Below, piece after piece: positions 57,298 through 64,000 of a stretch of 64,000 bases of DNA. This DNA is from Gemmataceae bacterium (GTDB lineage: Bacteria > Planctomycetota > Planctomycetia > Gemmatales > Gemmataceae), in the NCBI GenBank assembly GCA_009692065.1, contig SHZY01000005.1, forward strand, positions 1 to 64,000, read 5' to 3'. Every line of letters begins with the position of its first letter. Within the stretch, counting starts at the first letter, position 1. The translations under genes were made by a program, and so were the position numbers. The notes below the pieces were generated by a model. It made no database searches. It saw only the letters and a program-made list of their open reading frames with translations, and was not told where the DNA came from.

Positions 57298-59139
57298 CCC
57301 AGAGCCGCCAGCAGGGGCTGCAAGTGCCGCTCGTAGCGTTTCCAGCGGCCCACGGAGCTGCGATACATCGGTTGGCGAACTTGCAGGGTGCTGAAGGTCC
57401 GCACGACGCGATCGTTCTCGTAGAAACGCAGGCAACGCTCATCCCACTCAAGGCCGCAGAACGCGACCAGCCGGCGGCTGCTGTTTTCCTGGTCAGACGT
57501 CAATTCCTCGTAGGACGCCTCGAACATCGGGGTCGGCAACACTTTGGCCCAGTGAGCAATCAGGCGTTCGTATTCGCAGAAGTATTGCCCGAGGTGTTCC
57601 AGGTCGAGCGTGAACGGAAATGGTTCGGTGAAGTTCTGGAAAAAGCACGACACGCAGGTGTCGACCGGGTCGCGTCGGCAATGGATGATGCGGGCCCGCG
57701 GAAACAACGTCGCGATGACGCCGATGTGGAAGAAGTTGAAGGGCGCCTTGTCCACTACGCGAGTAGCGCCGCCGCCGAGTTGCTGCAGCCTCTGCAAATG
57801 CCCGTTCGCAAGGGCCTGCGCCGTGGCAGCATCTTCAGGAGTCCGTGGCAAGCCGTCAACAAGGCGACCCAGGTCCGGCAGTTCGCCGGCGCCGTGAACC
57901 GATGGATGGCAGGCGAGTATCTGCTCAACCAGCGAGGTGCCCGAGCGAGGCATGCCGAGGATGAACACCGGCAATTCGCTGTCCACGCCAAGGCCGCGCG
58001 CCTTTTCGAAGAACGACGGCGTGAACGTGCCGATCAGCCCATCGACTTGGCTTTGCACGGCTGCGCGATCAAACGCGACGCCGCGGCGCTGGAACCGTTC
58101 CTTGCAGATCTCGTTGGCCTGCCGGCAGTGCTCGAACGCGTCATCGTACGCCCCGGTTCGATCGAAGGCCTGGGCCAGGGCGAAATGCAGTCGGCTGCGG
58201 GCTTCGGGCGGAACGTTCGGGCGCGTGGTGAGATCACGGATGTTCTGGATTTCCTCGGCGCTGAAGCGATAGAACCCGACGGCCGCCAGCTTGCCGAGGT
58301 TGAGGATCGCCACCGCGTGAGTCGGATCGAGGCGCACAGTGGCCTGGAATTCGACCAGCGCCTCGGCCATCTTGCCCTGGTTTTGCAAGGCGGAACCCAG
58401 ATTGTTGTGGGCGGAAGCATAGCCGGGGTTGATCCTCAGGGCCTCGCGAAAAGCCTGACTGGCTTCCTCAAAGCGCGACAGGTTCTCCAGGGCGACGCCG
58501 AGGTTGTTGTGAGCGTGAAAGTAGTTGGGCTGCAGGCGGATGGCTTCGCCAAATTCCCGGGCGGCCTCTTCCGTCCTGCCAAGGGCCAACAGCACACCGC
58601 CGAGCGTATTGTGGGCGAGGGCGCTGTTCGGCGCCGAGCGCACCGCAGGTTCGAGTTGCTGCAGGGCTTCGGGGAGCTACCCCAGCTGGTGCAGGACGGC
58701 GCCGAGGTTGCAGCGGGCATCCAAATAATTGGGCTTCAACCGGAGCGCTTCGCGAAACTCCGCCTCGGCCGCTTCCAGTTGGCCCTGCCCGCGCAAGGCA
58801 ACGCCCAGATTGTGATGAGCGTCCGGGTGGTCGGGCTGCAGGCGCAGGGCCGTGCGACAATGCGCGGCGGCCTCGATCAGCCGGCCCAATTCAAGGTAGG
58901 CCGCCGCAAGGTTGCTATGAAACGCCGGCTGCGGCCCATGCGAGGCAAGGGCCTGGCTGATGAGCTCAATCGCCTCGGGGAAGCGACCCGACTGTAGGCA
59001 CAGCACGCCCAAGAGGTGCATTGCATGAGCGTGCCGGGGCATCCTGAAGGATGGCCCGATAATGGCTCTCTGCCTCCGCGACGTGACCGGCTTGGTGGCT
59101 TTGAATCGCCAGGCCAAATCGCTCTTCTGCCGTGGCCAT
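57273..59139 (-). pseudogene. TPR-sulfotransferase paralogue with frameshift and amber codon
   Basis: The start is ATG 59139 (MATAEERFGLAIQSHQAGHV, AEAESHYRAILQDA). A one-base gain in a CCCC run (59036-59039) shifts the frame, after which TPRs continue (RHAHAMHLLGVLCLQSGRFP, AHCRTALRLQPDHPDAHHNL) up to TAG 58677-58679. The same frame resumes as LPEALQQLEPAVRSAPNSAL with more TPRs, and a sulfotransferase domain follows with LPVFILGMPRSGTSLVEQIL and RARIIHCRRDPVDTCVSCFF. Undamaged, it would be about 620 residues. The two lesions are best read as decay; an internal start near 58643 could still give a 456-residue product. It is convergent with the other paralogue, and both end in the same repeat. 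Confidence 0.7.
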
Positions 59140-59340
59140 GTGATGTGCTCCTGTTTTGGCGCTTTGAACGAAAGAACTGATCCCAAAGTGCGGCATGCCC
59201 TTGTACTACAGCGCTGGTTCTCGCATCTGAGGAATCACATGTGAGATATCACTGCATCAAGCTAACTGCATTGAATTCAATCGGTTATGACGCTGATTTT
59301 GGTGATATCTCAACAGATGGTGGGGGTAGGGGCCCTGTGG
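59140..59340. other. Intergenic stretch without recognisable gene
   Basis: No convincing coding frame. The composition becomes more AT-rich than the surroundings around 59230-59300. Nothing else was recognised. Confidence 0.4.
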
Positions 59341-59415
59341 ACGCCCAGCGGTGAGGATACTCCCGAACCCCTGGGATTCGGAGTACCTCATCCCAGGGCT
59401 TGCCACGAATCCACA
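59341..59415 (+). repeat. TGAGGATACTC hairpin repeat, copy C
   Basis: This is the best-formed copy: GTGAGGATACTCCCGAACCC, then GGGATTCGGAGTACCTCATC, then CCAGGGCTTGCCACGAATCC. The two arms pair with a few mismatches. It matches 12331-12401 and 40210-40284 in the same orientation. Confidence 0.75.
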
Positions 59416-59865
59416 CAAGTTGCGGAGAGCCCGATATCGAAACCCTCGCGCGACGTCAGGCGCCACTAGATCGCCCCAAACTGCGTCTGCCGCCCAGGTG
59501 GCACCTGTGGTTTTATTATCTTAATGCGAACCGTTGGTAAGCTGGTGGGATAAAATCGACTTTTTTACCAGGATTCAACCAAACTTAAGCTTCACGTGGA
59601 CGTTATATCTTCCATAAGTCGAAGTCCCGTTTTCGGCTGAATAGGTGGCAAGACCATCGGGGCTGGCTTCGGTTTATGCGAATCCAGAGCATGTACCAGA
59701 GCCTCATGGCATGGCAAAAGACGGCGTGCGGAGGGTCGATTTACGGCCTCTCTTTTTTTCTGATTTCGCTTCCTCCGGCACGGTGTTTATGTTATCCTGT
59801 TTTTTCTAGTCACGGCTGTTATTCTTTGTCCTGTTTGGGGTTGTGACTCCACGAGGTTCTCATCC
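59416..59865 (+). promoter_or_regulatory. Upstream region of the giant surface-protein gene
   Basis: The 450 bases are free of genes and AT-richer than average. A TTATGTTATCCTGTTTTTTC stretch around 59787-59807 could contain promoter elements, and GAGG lies about 10 bases before the ATG at 59866. No operator was identified. Confidence 0.25.
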
Positions 59866-62800
59866 ATGGCTTCTTTCAATCTCGCACGTTGGCTGAGGCT
59901 ACTGCGTCGCTCACGCGTCAAAACCATCGAAAGATCGCCCCGAATTCGGCTGCATTTGGAGGAGCTGGAAAGCCGGCTTGCGCCAGCCAATTTCATCTGG
60001 ACCGGCGGCAGCGGCCTCAACAGCAACTGGGGCACGGCCACGAACTGGCTCGACGGCGTGGCGCCGTCGGCGGTGGTGTCGGCGAGCGACCCGGCCGATC
60101 TCATATTCGGCAGTCAGGGAGCATCCAGTCTGAGCCCGGTTGACAACATCAGCAACCTCACCGTCAATTCGATCACGATTTCCTCCAATAATTACGATCT
60201 CAAGCTCTTCGCCGGAACTCAGGCCATCAAGCTCGGAACCGCTGGTTCGGGCAGCGGCACCATCTCGGTCGCCGCCGGCATCACCAGCGCAACGATCGAG
60301 TTCCCGATGGCGCTTTCCGCGCCGTCGGGCAGCCAGCAGTTCTTCAGTATCGGTTCCGGCTCGACGCTTACCCTGACGGCGACGGCCGCCCTGAGCGGAA
60401 ACAGCGGATCCGAGTTGACCAAGCAGGGCACCGGCGTCCTGGAATTGAACGCTGACAGCAGCAACTTCCTCGGACCGATCAATCTGGAGGCCAACGGCGG
60501 CACCATAAGCATTGGCCACAGCAACGCGCTGGGCCAAGGCAACGTGACCGTCGGCAGCAACTCTCAGATTGAGCTGGACGCAGGCGCCACCAACCTCACC
60601 GTGGGCAACTCCCTGACCCTGTTCGGCCCAGGCAGGGTCGGCCATGGCAGTCTCTACAACCTCGACGGCAACAACAAGTGGATCGGCCCCGTGGTGATGG
60701 GGACCAACACCAACTTCGACGCCGCTCAGGGCACCAGCCTCGAACTTGCCGAAAAACTCACCGATTCATCCGCCCCCTTCAACGTGACCAAGATCGGCCC
60801 CGGCACCGTGATCTTCAGCCACGCCAACACCTATCGCGGCACCACCACGGTCAACGACGGCATCCTCACCATCCGGGACGGCCAGGCCCTCGGCTCCATC
60901 CCCACCGCAGGCACCACGGTCAACGTCAACAACATCCTCGGCACCATCGGCACCTTGCGCCTGGAAGATCCGACCGATATCGGCTTCACCGTCTTTGGCG
61001 TGCCGCTCACCCTCAACGGCACCGGCTTCGACGGCAACGGCGCGCTGAACAATTTCCAAGCCAACAACACCTGGACCGGCCCCATCACCCTGGGCAGTCC
61101 CTCACCGGCCGGCGTCGCTCCTCGGATTCGCGTCGATTCCTTCAACGCCATCGAGACCCGTCTTTTCCTCACCGGCGTGATCGGCGATGTGACGCCTCCC
61201 ACGGCGCCGTTTAACCTCACCAAGACCGGCACCGGCGACCTCGTTCTCGCGCCGACCAACTCCTCCGACGTCGGCACGGCCAACCTCTACCACGGAACCA
61301 CCACCATCCAGGAAGGCACCATCACCTTGCGCGACTCGCAAGGCCTTGGCCCCGCCACCAAGACCGCGCTGACTACCGTTCAAAACGGCGCCTCCCTGAA
61401 TCTCGAATCCAACGTAGGGCACGTTGACTCGATTACCAACACCGTCAATCGGCTCAATGTCTCGGCCCACATCAACATTGACGGCGACGGCTATAACGGC
61501 GCCGGCGCCTTGAACAGTGTGAGCGGCATCAATCGCTATACCGTCGCATTCGTCCAGTCGCCGGTCCAGGCCGCCGTCACGGGCACGCCCGGAGGCAATT
61601 TGGTCAGCGGCACCACCTACTATTACGTCATCACCGCGATCGACAGCTATGGCGAATCGCTGGCGTCCAACGAGAAAACCTTCACGGCGAATGGCACCGA
61701 CAAGACCGCGGTTCTTTCGTGGTCACAGGTGGCCGGCGCCACGGGTTACAAAATCTACCGCAGCACGATTTCGGGCTCCTATAGTCCGGGGAATCACTTT
61801 GTCAAGAAGGTGGTCGGCGGCGCAACCTTGACCGCCAACGACACGAACCTGCCGGCGCCGACCGTCGGCTCGCCGCCGAAAGTGCTCCCGATCATCACCA
61901 TCCGTCAAGCGGGCACCGGCGCCGCCATCGGCGTGGTTGCCGAGCCGTTCCAGACCCCCACCAACGATTATTTCACGAACGATTACAGCCTTACCATCAC
62001 CGGCGGCATCACCGATGTCGGCGCCAATCAAGACCAGCTCACGCTGTCCAAGGTCGGCAGCGGACATCTCATTCTTCCCAATGCCAATACATCGTTCTTC
62101 GGCCCAACCCGCATCAAGCAGGGCTGGATTACCATTCAGGATCCCAATGCGCTGGGGGGCCCCATCGTGGGCGTTCAGGAGGTCCAACCCCACGTGACGG
62201 TGGTTAACCCCGCGGCCTTGATGTTCAAGCCGTTCATTCCGGGAACGAGTTTCACCTTCTCCCACAACCTCGACCTCACGGGCTTCGGCATTGACCATCC
62301 CTTCAGCCTCATCAACAAGCAGGGCGTGCTCGAAAACCTGGCGGGAATCAATACGGTCGTAGGAAACCTTAATCTCGGGGGTAAGGCAGGAATCGGCGTC
62401 GAAAAAGTCGAGCCGACCATCGCTAGCAATCTCACGCTGACCGGCGAGACCACGGGACGAGCCACAACGATCAATGTTGGCAGCAACGCCAATGGAAACA
62501 AAAACGAAGACGACAACGTCATCGACACCAGCAGCCTGGGCGGCACCCTCACGATTAACGCCGATGTGCTCGGACTCCCCGACGACGTCCGCGTTTACCT
62601 GGGCGATTTTGTGGCCAGTCCGGGCACCGCGATTCTTGTTTACGATTCGACCACGAACGGCGATTACACCAATCCCACGAGCAAAAATGCTGCCGTCGTC
62701 ACCATGGTTTACAACACCACGACGGCCACAGCCACGGCCGTGGAATCCACGGGGACCGGCTGGAATCTCGGACCGACCGTCACGAACTATGCCGCCCTGC

Positions 62801-64000
62801 CAAGCACCTTCCTCACCATCGTGCTCAACCAAGGAGGAGCCAGGAACAATCGGACGCAGTGGAGCTATACGGCAACGTTCGTGCCGGACGGCAATGGCAT
62901 CCTTGGCATCACGAAGCTCGGCTCGCAACGGCTCGAAATGCTCGGAGCAGGCATCTATCAGGGGAGCGTTAACGTTAAGGCAGGCGTCCTGCGCGTGAGG
63001 AACAACACCGCACTGGGGGCCGTGGACAACGCCACGACGGTCGAACCCGGCGCCGCCCTCGAACTCGCCCCGCAGGTCAGCGCGCTCAACGGCGGTCTGG
63101 ACTCCGGGCTCTCCATCTGGAACAACCACCTCACCTTGAACGGCACCGGCAACAGCGCCTTCGGCGATGCGGCGCTCGTCGTCCTCTCCAAGGACGTCCT
63201 GTGGCACGGACCGCTGACCTTGAATTCCAACACCACCGTCAACTTCCAGAGCGCGCTGGCCAACAAGCCGGTCAATACCTTGAAGGCGACCTACCTCAAT
63301 CCGATCACCGGCAACCCGACCCTCACCGGCACCACGCCGACAGTGGACGTTACCACCTCGACCCCCGGCGGCGGCGGCTTGAACGCCGCCCAGACCTTCA
63401 CCTTCGGCGGCACGGTCACCGGCGGCACGTTCAAGCTGACGTACGACGACGGCATCGTGGCCCCCGTCACCGTCACCGTAACCTTCAGCACCAATCCGAA
63501 CACGCTGATCCAGAACATCGCCAACGCCCTGAGCTTCATCCCCGCCCTGGCCGGCAACTTCGGCGTGGCACTCGTTAGCCCCATCATCGACGTTCATCCG
63601 AATTCACGCCTCATTGTGACGGGCGCCATTGACGACGCCAACAACCCCACGACCAACGGCACCGACCTGTTTGTCTCCGGCGGCGGCGAACTCGTGCTCG
63701 GCGGCGCCAACTCCACCTATCGCGGCACGACCTTTGTTCAGCAAGGTATATTGACCCTCCAGAGCGGCCAGGCCCTGGGCGGGACAGGCCTTACCGGCGT
63801 GCAGGAACTGGCCCTCTCGGGCGCGATTGCCGGCTCGACGCAGTTCACGCTCAGCTACGCCGGCGCGCCGACCCCGGTCATCACCTATCAAGGCAACGCC
63901 TCCGACGCGGCCACGATTCAGACGCGCCTGCGAGCGCTGCCGACGATCGGCAACAACGTGTCGGTCATCCAGGCCAACCCCGGCGTCTTCCTGATCACCT
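59866..64000 (+). CDS. Giant autotransporter-repeat surface protein, 5' part (runs off the window)
   Basis: The frame from ATG 59866 is open to the end (1378 codons visible). Instead of a Sec signal the N-terminus has a basic stretch and the planctomycete extracellular leader LHLEELESRLAPA (~33-45), followed by FIWTGGSGLNSNWGTATNWL, the usual opening of autotransporter-associated beta-strand (PATR) proteins. PATR-type motifs recur: VTKIGPGTVIFSHANTYRGT, NDGILTIRDGQALGS, LTKTGTGDLVLAP, LSKVGSGHLILPNANTSFFG, VSGGGELVLGGANSTYRGTT. A fibronectin-III-like unit sits near residues 575-650 (TTYYYVITAIDSYGESLASN, VAGATGYKIYRST). Long minus-strand frames here are shadows of its repeats. The role is probably cell-surface adhesion or coat; its C-terminal domain is outside the window. 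Confidence 0.8.
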   Translation, partial: MASFNLARWLRLLRRSRVKTIERSPRIRLHLEELESRLAPANFIWTGGSGLNSNWGTATNWLDGVAPSAVVSASDPADLIFGSQGASSLSPVDNISNLTVNSITISSNNYDLKLFAGTQAIKLGTAGSGSGTISVAAGITSATIEFPMALSAPSGSQQFFSIGSGSTLTLTATAALSGNSGSELTKQGTGVLELNADSSNFLGPINLEANGGTISIGHSNALGQGNVTVGSNSQIELDAGATNLTVGNSLTLFGPGRVGHGSLYNLDGNNKWIGPVVMGTNTNFDAAQGTSLELAEKLTDSSAPFNVTKIGPGTVIFSHANTYRGTTTVNDGILTIRDGQALGSIPTAGTTVNVNNILGTIGTLRLEDPTDIGFTVFGVPLTLNGTGFDGNGALNNFQANNTWTGPITLGSPSPAGVAPRIRVDSFNAIETRLFLTGVIGDVTPPTAPFNLTKTGTGDLVLAPTNSSDVGTANLYHGTTTIQEGTITLRDSQGLGPATKTALTTVQNGASLNLESNVGHVDSITNTVNRLNVSAHINIDGDGYNGAGALNSVSGINRYTVAFVQSPVQAAVTGTPGGNLVSGTTYYYVITAIDSYGESLASNEKTFTANGTDKTAVLSWSQVAGATGYKIYRSTISGSYSPGNHFVKKVVGGATLTANDTNLPAPTVGSPPKVLPIITIRQAGTGAAIGVVAEPFQTPTNDYFTNDYSLTITGGITDVGANQDQLTLSKVGSGHLILPNANTSFFGPTRIKQGWITIQDPNALGGPIVGVQEVQPHVTVVNPAALMFKPFIPGTSFTFSHNLDLTGFGIDHPFSLINKQGVLENLAGINTVVGNLNLGGKAGIGVEKVEPTIASNLTLTGETTGRATTINVGSNANGNKNEDDNVIDTSSLGGTLTINADVLGLPDDVRVYLGDFVASPGTAILVYDSTTNGDYTNPTSKNAAVVTMVYNTTTATATAVESTGTGWNLGPTVTNYAALPSTFLTIVLNQGGARNNRTQWSYTATFVPDGNGILGITKLGSQRLEMLGAGIYQGSVNVKAGVLRVRNNTALGAVDNATTVEPGAALELAPQVSALNGGLDSGLSIWNNHLTLNGTGNSAFGDAALVVLSKDVLWHGPLTLNSNTTVNFQSALANKPVNTLKATYLNPITGNPTLTGTTPTVDVTTSTPGGGGLNAAQTFTFGGTVTGGTFKLTYDDGIVAPVTVTVTFSTNPNTLIQNIANALSFIPALAGNFGVALVSPIIDVHPNSRLIVTGAIDDANNPTTNGTDLFVSGGGELVLGGANSTYRGTTFVQQGILTLQSGQALGGTGLTGVQELALSGAIAGSTQFTLSYAGAPTPVITYQGNASDAATIQTRLRALPTIGNNVSVIQANPGVFLIT

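Noticed and set aside
57063..58997. 644-codon plus-strand frame
   Set aside because: It is the antisense shadow of the TPR-sulfotransferase paralogue and crosses the end of the convergent gene.
61723..63597. 624-codon minus-strand frame
   Set aside because: It is the antisense shadow of the PATR repeats, whose own frame is open to the window end.

Overview
The window is GC-rich and reads as a chromosomal segment of a planctomycete, most likely a Gemmata-like (Gemmatales) bacterium. The evidence is a set of families typical of that phylum: a DUF1501 protein with a DUF1549/DUF1553 (PSD1-type) partner, a membrane-bound-dehydrogenase/HEAT/CxxCH heme protein, several CRTAC1 (FG-GAP plus ASPIC/UnbV) proteins, zinc-ribbon membrane proteins, TPR-sulfotransferases, an autotransporter-repeat giant protein with a planctomycete LEELESRLAPA leader, and a formylmethanofuran dehydrogenase (Fhc/Fwd) operon for tetrahydromethanopterin-linked C1 metabolism. 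No rRNA, tRNA or CRISPR array was recognised.

Layout. 1-0.5 kb: the tail of a transposase abuts a PQQ-propeller gene that it appears to have truncated. 0.7-6.6 kb (+): secreted proteins, then a zinc-ribbon membrane protein translationally coupled to tryptophanase. 6.6-11 kb (-): a PSD1/DUF1501 pair separated by a MazEF module and a PIN-toxin remnant. 11.6-17.6 kb: SGNH hydrolase, a 1260-residue heme protein and a secreted nitrilase. 17.7-24.4 kb (+): the Fhc operon, in the order fwdD, a 50-residue ORF, fhcB, fhcA, fhcC. Here fhcB carries an in-frame UGA exactly where the Mo/W-ligating Cys/Sec of this family sits. Two foreign cassettes (a nucleotidyltransferase pair and a RhuM protein) are inserted at gene boundaries and are flanked by partial duplicates of the fhcA start and the fhcC end. 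24.4-31.7 kb: assorted envelope proteins, a MetE-core protein and RmlB. 31.7-54.3 kb: a large envelope/redox region with three CRTAC1 operons, one containing an NqrB/RnfD-like membrane protein, and a nitrate/sulfonate-type ABC importer transcribed with a peroxiredoxin. A deiodinase-like EF-hand protein, an asparagine-synthase-like protein, a radical SAM enzyme and a halogenase-like flavoprotein follow. 54.3-59.8 kb: a decaying zone with an IS256 scrap, a broken membrane gene and two convergent TPR-sulfotransferase genes interrupted by stop codons or a frameshift. 59.9-64 kb: the 5' part of a giant autotransporter-repeat surface protein that runs off the window.

A second layer is a dense set of short palindromic or hairpin repeats from several families. 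They lie next to stop codons, in divergent promoter regions, inside 5' coding ends ahead of signal peptides, and twice inside genes in different reading frames. They look like small mobile palindromes that now supply start codons, stop codons or terminator-like structures.

The strongest candidates for follow-up are the probable selenocysteine FhcB, the end-restoring cassette insertions in the Fhc operon, the CRTAC1/RnfD-like/ABC redox locus, and the in-gene palindromes. All family calls come from reading motifs by eye; no database search was possible.
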